From Actinomycetes bacterium (GTDB taxonomy: Bacteria > Planctomycetota > Phycisphaerae > JAACET01): a stretch of 64,000 nt of DNA. Location: contig JAUXAG010000004.1 in assembly GCA_030614915.1 (NCBI GenBank), forward strand, positions 1 to 64,000, in the 5' to 3' direction. Both the position numbers and the translations under genes were made by a program. Below the pieces are notes generated by a model. It saw only the letters and a list, made by a program, of their open reading frames with translations. It did not search any database and was not told the DNA's origin. This document shows, piece after piece, positions 27,121 to 35,500 of the stretch; position 1 is the stretch's first letter; each line of letters opens with the position of its first letter.

Positions 27121-28014
27121 ATGGCAAGGCTAATCATATCTTCGGGAATATTAATGGCATTACTATGCGCGGGGGTCCAAGGACAAAGTGAGCCGGCAAC
27201 AGAAGCCGGTCAGGGCAAGGATCCAGCCGTGACCGTGAAAAAGCCAACTGAGGCCGCAAAGGATCTGACGGTGACTGTAAAGAGCGTATCAGGCTCGGCG
27301 GAGGTGCGGGAAAGTCCGGATAAGTCCTGGCGAGCAGTCGAGGTGAAAGATGTGTACCAGGAAGGGGCCCAAATCCGCACGGGATACAGGGCGAAGGTAG
27401 AGCTGGTCTTTGCAGACAACAGCTACGTGGTCATAAACAGAGTCAGTCATTTCAGGGTGGACAAATTCCGCCGATCAGGAAACAAAGTGGTGACGCGGTC
27501 GCATTTATCGTACGGGAAGATCCGGGCTGGAGTGGAAAAGGGTCCGGCCTTCAGCGATTATAAGATAAGCACGTCGCTGGGGACGCTGGGGGTGAATGGG
27601 ACCAGAGATATATATCTGTGTGTGGATCCCGGGGCCGGCTACGGCGTCATATGTCTTAGCCAAGAGGGAGGCATAGGCTGGAACACGGGGAGCGGGTCAG
27701 ACGGCCATGTAGATCCCGGTGGGTGCACCGACGCCAAGGGCACGAGGCAGAACCTGAGAAAGTATATTGTCAATAACGTTAATTTGGTGCCCTTCGGTTC
27801 GACGGACACCGAGCAGGGGCTGGGCAGCACTTACGGCAACCAAGGGAGTAACTCGTTTAATCCTACAGGTGGCACAAACAACCCGATGCCGACGAATGGT
27901 ACAACGAACGGCACAACTAACGGCACAAACGGCGATACGAACGGCGGCACAAACGGCGGTACTGACGGGCCTACTGACACCCCTACTGACAGGCCTTGGA
28001 GAGAGCAGTTTTGA
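27121..28014 (+). CDS. secreted FecR-domain protein with Asn-Gly-Thr-rich tail
   Basis: I use the ATG at 27121, five bases after GGAGGAG; the track start is a GTG six bases earlier. A signal peptide (MARLIISSGILMALLCAGVQGQ) is followed by a FecR-type domain: VSGSAEVRESPDKSWRAVEVKDVYQEGAQIRTGYRAKVELVFADNSYVVI, then TSLGTLGVNGTRDIYL. FecR domains in such secreted proteins are thought to bind or sense in the periplasm. The last 50 residues are low-complexity (TNGTTNGTTNGTNGDTNGG, then TDGPTDTPTD), coded by near-perfect ACAACGAACGGC-type DNA repeats. It ends convergent with the endonuclease gene, 15 bases away. Confidence 0.8.
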   Translation: MARLIISSGILMALLCAGVQGQSEPATEAGQGKDPAVTVKKPTEAAKDLTVTVKSVSGSAEVRESPDKSWRAVEVKDVYQEGAQIRTGYRAKVELVFADNSYVVINRVSHFRVDKFRRSGNKVVTRSHLSYGKIRAGVEKGPAFSDYKISTSLGTLGVNGTRDIYLCVDPGAGYGVICLSQEGGIGWNTGSGSDGHVDPGGCTDAKGTRQNLRKYIVNNVNLVPFGSTDTEQGLGSTYGNQGSNSFNPTGGTNNPMPTNGTTNGTTNGTNGDTNGGTNGGTDGPTDTPTDRPWREQF

Positions 28015-28029
28015 CGCAAATGGGCCGTC

Positions 28030-28698
28030 TCAATATTCTTCGAGGCGGTGGGTGAATCCAGCGAGTGGGCAAGCAGAACATTGGGGGCGGGGGCGGCAGC
28101 AGGTTTTTCCCAGAGCCACCAAAAGGGCATGATACTCGTTGTAGATGCCCAGGTCGGCTGGTAGGGCGTCGGTGAAGAGCTGCTGGACATAATCATAATC
28201 GATATCTTCGTCGAGCAGATGGTGGCGCCAGAGGATGCGGCAAGTATAACGGTCCACGACGAAGATGAGCTTTTGGAAACCATAGAGCAGGATGGAGTCG
28301 GCGGTTTCGGGGCCGATTCCCTTGATGGCGAGCAACTCGATGCGGAGGCTCTGGGTGTCGAGCTGCTTTGCGGATTCGACGTCCCCGTCAAAACGGTCAA
28401 TGAGCCAAGTGAGGAAGTTGTGCAGGCGTTTGGCCTTGATGTTGAAATATCCGGCGGGCTTTATCAGGGCGGCGAGGCGCTGGTGGTCCAGTTGAGCCAA
28501 GCGGTGGGGGTCGAGCAAATCGGCTTGTTTGAGGTTGGTAATAGCCTTGGCAACGTTTTGCCAATTGGTGTTCTGGGTGAGGATGGCCCCGATCATAATC
28601 TCAAAAGGTGAGTCTCCGGGCCACCAGTTCTGAGGGCCGAAGTGATCCAAGAGGCGATCGTAAAAGGTCAGGAGTTGTTGGCGGGTCGTAAAAGTCAT
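28030..28698 (-). CDS. endonuclease III-superfamily DNA glycosylase (MagIII-like)
   Basis: HhH-GPD base-excision enzyme. The start at 28698 (MTFTTRQQLLTFYDRLLDHFG) is preferred over the upstream TTG. The fold is visible: FEIMIGAILTQNTNWQNVAKAI, the helix-hairpin-helix LLAIKGIGPETADSILLYG, and the catalytic aspartate in FVVDRYTCRIL. The lysine that makes endonuclease III a lyase is replaced by Glu (GPETAD), as in monofunctional relatives such as 3-methyladenine glycosylase MagIII. Three C-terminal cysteines (TCCRPRPQCSACPL) recall the iron-sulfur loop, but the fourth cysteine is missing. I expect a monofunctional glycosylase of uncertain base specificity. Confidence 0.85.
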   Translation of the reverse strand: MTFTTRQQLLTFYDRLLDHFGPQNWWPGDSPFEIMIGAILTQNTNWQNVAKAITNLKQADLLDPHRLAQLDHQRLAALIKPAGYFNIKAKRLHNFLTWLIDRFDGDVESAKQLDTQSLRIELLAIKGIGPETADSILLYGFQKLIFVVDRYTCRILWRHHLLDEDIDYDYVQQLFTDALPADLGIYNEYHALLVALGKTCCRPRPQCSACPLAGFTHRLEEY

Positions 28699-28702
28699 AT
28701 AA

Positions 28703-28884
28703 AAAATCAAATATCAAATATCAACGCGAAGCGTCCCTTGGAAATTACAGATCAAAAATCAAAAATGTTTAAGAGTCAATTTCTAGGCCCTGTCAGATGT
28801 CCGTTCTTTTTCTTTTTGTATTTCACTTTGTAATTTTACATTTCCAAAGGATGCTACGCATTGATTTTTTATTTTTGATTTTCT
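28703..28884 (+). repeat. family C inverted-repeat element, copy C3 (most complete)
   Basis: About 180 bases with arms of about 60 bases. The left arm holds ATCAACGCGAAGCGTCCCTT and the right arm is its inverted, slightly changed form (AAAGGATGCTACGCATTGAT). The unit is MITE-like in shape. I could not establish a target-site duplication. It separates the glycosylase start from the flxA stop. Confidence 0.8.
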
Positions 28885-28885
28885 T

Positions 28886-29731
28886 CTAGAATTCCTGGGG
28901 GAGTTTTTGGAGTTCGGCGACGGAGAAGACCGGGCCATCAATGCAGACATACTTGGAGCCAATGTTACATCGTCCACATTTGCCGATGCCGCACTTCATG
29001 CGCATTTCCAGGGAAGTGATGATCTGCTCGGCGGGAAAACCCAGGTCCTTGAGGGCGGGTATGGTGTACTTGACCATGATGGGCGGGCCACAGAGAAGGG
29101 CAATGGCATTGTCAGAGGCCGGGGCAATCTTGGTAACAACAGCAGGGACCACGCCAGAGTGGCTGGTCCAGTTATCGTCGGGGTTGTCAACGGTGAGGTG
29201 GACGTCAATGTCGGGGCGTTGGGCCCAGGAGGATATCTCGTCGTGGTAGATGAGCTCGCCGGGGGTGCGGGCACCATAGAAGAAGGTGATTTTGCCGAAC
29301 CCGGAGCGCTTGGACTCGTGGAGTAGATAACGAATGGTGGAACGCAGGGTGGTGACGGCAAAGCCGCCGCCGACAATGACGATGTCCTTGCCGGCCATCT
29401 GGTCGAAGGGATAGTGATTGCCGAATGGGCCCCGCAGGCCGATGGTTTGGCCGGGCTCGCAATTGTGCAGTGCGGTGGTAACTACGCCGGTGGGGTATTT
29501 CTTGACAGTGAAGGTGACACAGTCGGCGTCGAGGGGTGAAGAGGCTATGCCGATGGGAGACTCGCCGGCTCCGAAGACCGAGAGCTGAGCGAATTGGCCG
29601 GGGACGAAGTCAAACTGTTCGCGCTGCTGGCCATCGGGGAAGACCAACTCGAAGGTCTTGATGTCCCGAGTTTCGTTCTCAATGGTGATCTTGCGGATAG
29701 TAACGGTATATGGCAGATAAGGATCAGCCAC
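28886..29731 (-). CDS. flxA: FAD/NAD(H)-binding oxidoreductase, FlxA-like
   Basis: Input subunit that should oxidise or reduce NAD(P) and pass electrons to FlxB/C. The track start (29797) is inside flxB. The GTG at 29731 lies eight bases after GGAGG and overlaps the flxB stop, so 281 residues begin (M)ADPYLPYTVTIRK. The FAD domain (VPGQFAQLSVFG, GLRGPFGNHYP), NAD domain (KDIVIVGGGFAVTTLRSTI, FYGARTPGELIYHDE) and a C-terminal [2Fe-2S] cysteine set (KCGIGKCGRCNIGSKYVCIDGP) match the ferredoxin-NADP-reductase type found in HydG and FlxA. It is the last gene of the redox block and is translationally coupled to flxB. Confidence 0.93.
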   Translation of the reverse strand: MADPYLPYTVTIRKITIENETRDIKTFELVFPDGQQREQFDFVPGQFAQLSVFGAGESPIGIASSPLDADCVTFTVKKYPTGVVTTALHNCEPGQTIGLRGPFGNHYPFDQMAGKDIVIVGGGFAVTTLRSTIRYLLHESKRSGFGKITFFYGARTPGELIYHDEISSWAQRPDIDVHLTVDNPDDNWTSHSGVVPAVVTKIAPASDNAIALLCGPPIMVKYTIPALKDLGFPAEQIITSLEMRMKCGIGKCGRCNIGSKYVCIDGPVFSVAELQKLPQEF

Positions 29732-30770
29732 CCTGGTAATCCTCCAATTGGTTGAGAATTTCACGAAGATCGATGTTGACCGGACAACGGCTGACACATC
29801 GGCCGCAACCTACGCAAAAGGCCTGGTTGTAGCGGTCGATGGTGTAGCAGAACTTGTGCATAATCCGCTGGCGGAGACGGTGCTTCTGGACAGGACGAGG
29901 ATTGTGTCCGCTGGCGTGCAAGGTGAACAAGCCAAACATGCATGAGTCCCAGTTGCGGACCCGCTGGCCGGTGGTATCCTTGGCCTCGTCGGCGATATCG
30001 AAACAATGGCAAGTGGGGCATAGATAAGTGCAAGTGCCACAGGCCAAGCAGCGCTGATGATCATGGTCCCAGAAATCGCTTTCGTAGATTGTGGTGAGCT
30101 TCCGGGCGAGCTGGTCGGGATCTATGGGCTCGGTGGAGTCGGCGTTCTGGGCGGTGTGGATGGCCTGGGCGAAGGCCTCTATGTCTGGGGCAGTGGCCGA
30201 GACGGGCAGGTCGGCTGTTTTGAGCAGGTCTTGGCCCTTGGAAGTCAAGGGTTGGATGGCCAAGCGATTGTCGGGTAATTCGACGATGATAACGTCGGAG
30301 CCGACAGTGTCGGCGGGATTGGAGCCCAGGCGAGTGCAGAAACAGGAAGCGGCCAAGCGATTGCAGGCCAGGGTGACGATAGTGGTGGCCTGGCGGCGGA
30401 CGACGTAGCTGGTGTCGCGGAAGATATCGGTGTCGAATACCTGGTCGAGCATGGTAACGGCCCGAGCGTCGCAGGGACGAAGGCCGAAAAGAACTCGTGG
30501 GGGAATGTCTTCCCGTTGGCCATCGAGGTCGACCTGTTGGCGGTCGGTGGTGAAGCCGAAGAGCCGTTCAGTCTTGGGGAAAAATAAGTGCTTGGGCGAC
30601 ATGCGGGTATTAACGGACTCGAGGTCAACCTGATCACCAGAAGTAATTACCTTGAAGTTCGTGTAGTCGGCCTGAGGCGTGGGAGCTACCACCGTGAAAC
30701 TGCTCAGCATCTGATCCAGCCATTGGGGCAAATCTTTGCGGGGGATTATTCTTAGCTGATCGACAGACAT
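29724..30770 (-). CDS. flxB: iron-sulfur electron-transfer subunit, FlxB/HydB-like
   Basis: 348 residues of the sulfhydrogenase-beta/FlxB type. The N-terminal two thirds are the family's own domain (PRVLFGLRPCDARAVTMLDQVF, with FCTRLGSNPADT). The C-terminal third has two [4Fe-4S] ligand sets: CLACGTCTYLCPTCHCFD and CVGCGRCVSRCPVNIDLREI. It should carry electrons between FlxA and FlxC/HdrA in the cytoplasm. It overlaps flxA by eight bases. Upstream, a 190-base gap holding two family D repeats separates it from flxC. The letter in the gene name follows position and domain type and may differ between naming schemes. Confidence 0.9.
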   Translation of the reverse strand: MSVDQLRIIPRKDLPQWLDQMLSSFTVVAPTPQADYTNFKVITSGDQVDLESVNTRMSPKHLFFPKTERLFGFTTDRQQVDLDGQREDIPPRVLFGLRPCDARAVTMLDQVFDTDIFRDTSYVVRRQATTIVTLACNRLAASCFCTRLGSNPADTVGSDVIIVELPDNRLAIQPLTSKGQDLLKTADLPVSATAPDIEAFAQAIHTAQNADSTEPIDPDQLARKLTTIYESDFWDHDHQRCLACGTCTYLCPTCHCFDIADEAKDTTGQRVRNWDSCMFGLFTLHASGHNPRPVQKHRLRQRIMHKFCYTIDRYNQAFCVGCGRCVSRCPVNIDLREILNQLEDYQGG

Positions 30771-30802
30771 ATCAATTTCTCATCAACACAAAGAAATACA
30801 GA

Positions 30803-30840
30803 ACTCACCACGAAGGCACGAAGAACACGAAGGTAAAAAA
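30803..30840 (+). repeat. family D repeat, copy D2
   Basis: CTCACCACGAAGGCACGAAGAACACGAAGGTAAAAA. First of two tandem copies between flxC and flxB. Confidence 0.9.
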
Positions 30841-30859
30841 CAAAACCAAGAAATACAGA

Positions 30860-30900
30860 ACTCACCACGAAGGCACAAAGAACACGAAGGTAAAAACAAA
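30860..30900 (+). repeat. family D repeat, copy D3
   Basis: Second tandem copy, including the shared flank AAATACAGAACTCACCACGAAGG, 20 bases after D2. The tandem pair looks like a local duplication. Confidence 0.9.
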
Positions 30901-30960
30901 GAGATAAAACCGGATCCCCGCTTATTTATCGCGAGGCATGACAGCATCAATAAAAGTCGC

Positions 30961-31917
30961 TCACATAAAGAATTCATTAGGGTCAGACTCCGAGTAAGTT
31001 GATAGCGGAGGCTTGACTTCGGGATCGTCGCCGGCTTCAAAGTCGAAAAACTCCCGAGCGTCGAGGCGAATCTTTCCGGTGTACTTTTGCAGATTGACGC
31101 CCATGGGACAGGCTCGCAGGCAGGCCCCGCAGCCGGTGCATCGGCCGGCCATGTGGACCATGCGGGTTATGTGGAAGATTTGGACGTCGGATAAATCGTC
31201 GGTCTTGCCGAGCCACTTGGGGCCGGAGGCGTCAACAAAACAGGTGGTGCAATAACAAGCAGGGCAGGCGTTGCGGCAAGCAAAGCAAGTAATGCACTTG
31301 CTCATTTCGGCACAGAAGTCTTCCCAGCGATCCTGCGAGGTTTTTTCAGCCAGGACTTTGATCTGGGCGAATTCATCGGTCTTACATGGCTGACGGTTGG
31401 AAGTTCCGAGGAGTTGGTCGGAAATAACGGGCTCGGTGATGGTGCAGGTGCAACAGCCGGGGCTAAGGAGGTCTTTAAGGGGGGTGTGCTGTTGGCCGTT
31501 GTCGGTTTCAATAATGAGCTGGTCGTTCTCGATGGCTAGGCTGCGGGTCTTTTCGGCGGGGGCGAGTGCTTCGAGCCTGGTGGGGTCGATGACGCCTTCG
31601 CAGGGGACGGCCAAAATGGTGAGAGAATCGCGCTCGATTTGACGTTCCTGGATGAGGCCGACGAGGCTGCGGGTGTCGCAAGGCTTGGCTACGATGGCCA
31701 CCTTCTTGTCCTTGTGGCGGTGAAGATAGACGCTAAGGTTGTGGCCACAGAGCGGATTGTAGACGAGGCGATCAGTGTTGGCGGGATCGCAAATGAAAGC
31801 TGGGCGCACGCCGATGCCGGCAGTACCCCTCTCGTAGGCAATGACTAAGTCAACCTTTTCGGTTGAAAGGAGGTCGGCGGCAACGGTTTGGAGTTTTTGT
31901 TCTACTGGGGACATCAT
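30961..31917 (-). CDS. flxC: iron-sulfur protein with FrhB-like N-terminus, FlxC-like
   Basis: 318 residues. The N-terminal half resembles the F420-dehydrogenase beta family (VAIVAKPCDTRSLVGLIQE, TILAVPCEGVI). A cysteine-rich part follows (SPGCCTCTITEP). The C-terminal part has two ferredoxin-like sets: KCITCFACRNACPACYCTTC and RCTGCGACLRACPMGVNLQKY. Expected to link FlxA/B to HdrA. The frame opens with two ATGs (MMSPVEQ) and neither has an obvious Shine-Dalgarno site. The upstream gap contains a family B repeat. Function within the complex is inferred from gene order. Confidence 0.88.
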   Translation of the reverse strand: MMSPVEQKLQTVAADLLSTEKVDLVIAYERGTAGIGVRPAFICDPANTDRLVYNPLCGHNLSVYLHRHKDKKVAIVAKPCDTRSLVGLIQERQIERDSLTILAVPCEGVIDPTRLEALAPAEKTRSLAIENDQLIIETDNGQQHTPLKDLLSPGCCTCTITEPVISDQLLGTSNRQPCKTDEFAQIKVLAEKTSQDRWEDFCAEMSKCITCFACRNACPACYCTTCFVDASGPKWLGKTDDLSDVQIFHITRMVHMAGRCTGCGACLRACPMGVNLQKYTGKIRLDAREFFDFEAGDDPEVKPPLSTYSESDPNEFFM

Positions 31918-31933
31918 TGTTATCCCAAATCCC

Positions 31934-31960
31934 TGGATTCCCGCTTTCGCGGGAATGACA
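31934..31960 (+). repeat. family B repeat, copy B2
   Basis: Perfect ATTCCCGCTTTCGCGGGAAT core with TGG and GACA flanks, between mvhD and flxC. Confidence 0.92.
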
Positions 31961-31996
31961 ACAAAGAAGCAGGAACAACGGAAAAAATACTAGAGT

Positions 31997-32440
31997 TCAC
32001 AGTTTTTTTACCATCCTCTTTGCGGGGCCAAGAGCCTTGATTGACTCGGCCAGGGTGGTCATTACTTCGGAAAACTTGTTGCCCTCGGAGGCGGAGACCC
32101 AGGAGAACTGGACTCGGCCGGGCTCGATGCCGACGTGCTCGAGAATGCTGCGGAGGACGGTAAGTCGGCGGCGAGCAGTATAGTTGCCGGTCTGGTAGTG
32201 GCAGTCGCCGGGATGGCAGCCGCTGACCAGGACGCCGTCGATGCCGCTTTGCAAGGCACGGAGGATAAAGCCGACGTCGACGCGTCCGGAACAGGGCAGG
32301 CGGATAACCCGCACGTTGGGCGGATACTGCAGGCGAGAGACTCCAGCTAAGTCGGCGCCGGCATAGGAGCACCAGTTGCACAGGAAAGCAAGTATCCTGG
32401 GCTCGAAGGTGCCTGATTGACTGGAGTTTTGCTGAGTCAT
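31997..32440 (-). CDS. mvhD: MvhD/FlxD-type [2Fe-2S] electron-transfer subunit
   Basis: A 147-residue MvhD-family protein, the adapter that delivers electrons into HdrA. The ligand pattern is complete: FLCNWCSYAGADLAG, RLPCSGRVD and SGCHPGDCHYQTGNY. In methanogens it couples hydrogenase to heterodisulfide reductase. In FlxABCD-HdrABC and in the Moorella MetFV-Hdr complex an MvhD protein sits in the same place. It lies between hdrA and flxC here, as expected of FlxD. Confidence 0.95.
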   Translation of the reverse strand: MTQQNSSQSGTFEPRILAFLCNWCSYAGADLAGVSRLQYPPNVRVIRLPCSGRVDVGFILRALQSGIDGVLVSGCHPGDCHYQTGNYTARRRLTVLRSILEHVGIEPGRVQFSWVSASEGNKFSEVMTTLAESIKALGPAKRMVKKL

Positions 32441-32465
32441 CGTTGTTCTCTAAATCTATCGAAGA

Positions 32466-32496
32466 GACCCCCAGGATAAACCTGGGGGCTAAACAT
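32466..32496 (+). repeat. family A hairpin repeat, copy A5
   Basis: CCCCCAGG-ATAAA-CCTGGGGG then CTAAACATA, ten bases beyond the hdrA stop codon and 26 bases before mvhD. Confidence 0.9.
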
Positions 32497-32505
32497 ATAC
32501 ATCAT

Positions 32506-35500
32506 TCATAGGGCCAAGACCTCCGCCATTACCTGGCTACTGGTGAAGCCGGCCAAGTCGAGGGCCCCGCTGCGACAGGCGGCGACGCAGGCTCCGCAGC
32601 CTTTGCACAAGGCTGGGTTGACCTCGGCGAGGTCTCGTTCGATTCGGCCGAGAGTTTTGCGAACGACTTCGATGGCATTATAGGGGCAGATACTTTCGCA
32701 AGTTCCGCAGGCAACGCAACGGTCGGGATTGACGCGGCAGATGACTCCCTCGGCCTCGAGATGGTCCATGGCCAAGACTACGGAGGCGCGGGAGACGGCG
32801 GCCTTGGCCTGGGCGATGGTCTCGTCCATGGTTTTGGGGCTGTGGGCCAGGCCGGCCAGATATACGCCCGCGGTGGCGAACTCGACGGGTCGGAGCTTGA
32901 CGTGGGCTTCGAGGAAGAAGCCGTCCTCGTTGCGGGGGACCTTGAGCTTTTGGGCGAGCTCTTCGCCGTCGGGATGAGGGACGATACACGAATTGAGGAC
33001 CAACAGGTCAGGGGTAATCCGCAGGTCGCGGGCCAAGACCGGGTCGGGGAGAGTAACGGACAGTCGGCCGTTGACACTGACGGCGGGCTTGCGGTCGAGG
33101 TCGTAGCGAACAAAGACGATGCCGGCCTGTCGGGCCTGGCGATAGTATTTTTCTTTGAATCCGTAGGCTCGCAAATCACGGTAAAGAACGTAGACGCTTA
33201 TATCGGGCCAACGATCCTTGAGCTTGAGGGCGTGCTTGAGGGCGCCCGCGCAGCAAACCCTTGAACAGTAACGGTGTGGCTCTTCGCGGGAGCCGACGCA
33301 CTGGATGAAGGCGACGGTTTTGGGTGGGACGTCGGAGCCAAGGCCGTCGTTGAGTAATTGCTCCATCTCCAGGCCGGTGATGACCCGCTCGTCTCGGCCG
33401 TAGAGGTACTCGGTGGGTCGGGACTCGTCGGCGCCGGTGGCGACGACAACTACGCCGTGGTCGATCTGGGATTCCTGGTTAGCCGTGAGCACGGTGGTGG
33501 TGAAGTTGCCGACAAAACCGGCAATGTCCTTGACCTCGGTGTCGGTATGGACATGGATGAGGGGATTGTCGGTAACAGCGGCAACATTCTCGGCGAGCAG
33601 GGCCCGGACGTCTTTGCCCTCGAGAGTGGTACGGAGCCGGCGAAGATTTCCGCCGAGCTGGGACTGGCGCTCCACTAGATGCGTGTTATAGCCCTGGGCA
33701 GCGAGGGCGCGGGCGGCAGTGAGACCGGCCAGCCCGGCGCCAATGACAAGGGCATCATGATTGACATCGAGCTTTACGGGAATAAGCGGTTCGAGCATTC
33801 GGGCTTTGGCCACGGCCATGCGGAGGAGGTCCTGAGATTTGGCGGTGGCCTTTTCGGGTTCGAACATGTGAACCCAGGAGCATTGGTCGCGAATGTTGGC
33901 CATGGTGAAAAGGTAGCGATTCAGGCCGGCTTCGCGGATGGTCTCCTGGAAGAGGGGCTCGTGGGTGCGGGGAGTGCAAGAAGCGACGACCACGCGGTTG
34001 ATATTGTTCTCGAGGATGATTTCCTTGATCTTGTCCTGGGTGTCCTGGGAGCAGGTGTAGAGGTTTTCTCCGGCGAAGACGACGTTGGGCAAGGTTCTGG
34101 CGTAGTCAACAGTGCTGGGGACGTTGACTATTCCGCCGATGTTGATGCCGCAATGGCAGACGAAGACGCCGATGCGCGGGGGCTGGCCGGTAACATCTAT
34201 CTCGGGCGGGTATTGCTTTGTAGCAGTGAGGGTGCCGCGAGCGTCGGCTAGAAGCTCGCCGGTGGCACAAGCGGCAGCGGAGGCCTGCATGACCGTCTCG
34301 GGGATGTCTTTAGGTCCGCTGGCTACGCCGCCGACAAATACTCCCTGGCGTGAAGATTCTACGGGGCGCAAGGGGTCGGTCCAGACGAAGCCGAATTCGT
34401 TGGTTCGCAGTCCGAGCTTTTCGGCGAGTTGGGCCTGATGGGGGGCGGGCTCAAGGCCAACACTGAGCACAGCCAAGTCGAAACGTTCAATGTGCACGGA
34501 GGCGTCCTCAGCCTGGTAGGTTATCATTACGTCGCCGGAGTCGTCGTCGGCAGGGCTGACATCGGAAACGCGCGAGCGAACAAACTTGATGCCGTATTCG
34601 TCGCGGGCCCGCTCGTAATACTTGTCGAAATCCTTGCCCTGAGCCCGCATGTCCATGAAGAAGATGGTGGCCTCGAGTTTGCCGCCCAGGTGCTCCTTGG
34701 CGATAACGGCTTCCTTGATGGCGTACATGCAGCAGACACTGGAACAGTAATCGTTGCGGCAATTCAAATCGCGAGAGCCGACGCACTGGAGGAAAGCAAC
34801 CGTTTTCGGTGTTTGCTTATCACTGGGCCTAACGACGTGTCCCTGATATGGGCCGGACGCGGATAGGATTCTCTCGAACTCGATACTGCTGACGACATTG
34901 GGCAGGCGAGAATATCCGAGCTCGGGGCGAGTGGCGGGAGCGAATTCATCGAGGCCGTTGGTAACGACCACGGCGCCGACGTCGAGCTCGACGGTTTCGG
35001 CGCGGTCGGCATGATTGACGGCCTTGGCCTGGCAGGCACGTTCGCAGGCCATGCACTCGGAACATAAGCCGCAATCAAGGCAGCGGGCGGCTTCGGCCAG
35101 GGCCATTTCCTCAGTGAGGCCCAAATCGACGGGATCAAAGCTGCGACGATTGTCGAGAGACAACTGCGGCTCGATCTGGCGGGGAAGATAAGGGACATGG
35201 TCGGGCGTTCTGATCTCGGGGCGCTGGTCGGTGTCGGGGGGTTTGGGTCGGGGGAGTTTGCCTTTGCGGAGGTAGAAATCGACGGTTTGGGCGACGATTT
35301 TGGCGCCGCCGATGGCGTCGATGACGCTGGCGGGTCCGGTGGCGGCATCGCCGGTGACAAACAAACCAGGTCTGGAAGTGGCGCCGTTTGAGCCGTCGAG
35401 AATGGGAGAGCCCCACTTGTCGACTTTTATGTCATCGGCGGCAGCGAGGAAGGACATGTCCGAATCCTGGCCGATGGCGGAGATGATCATGTCGGTTTCG

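Noticed and set aside
30961-31917. flxC as a hidden HdrB.
   Set aside because: Its cysteine pattern is FrhB-like plus ferredoxin sets. The double CCG motif of HdrB is not present.
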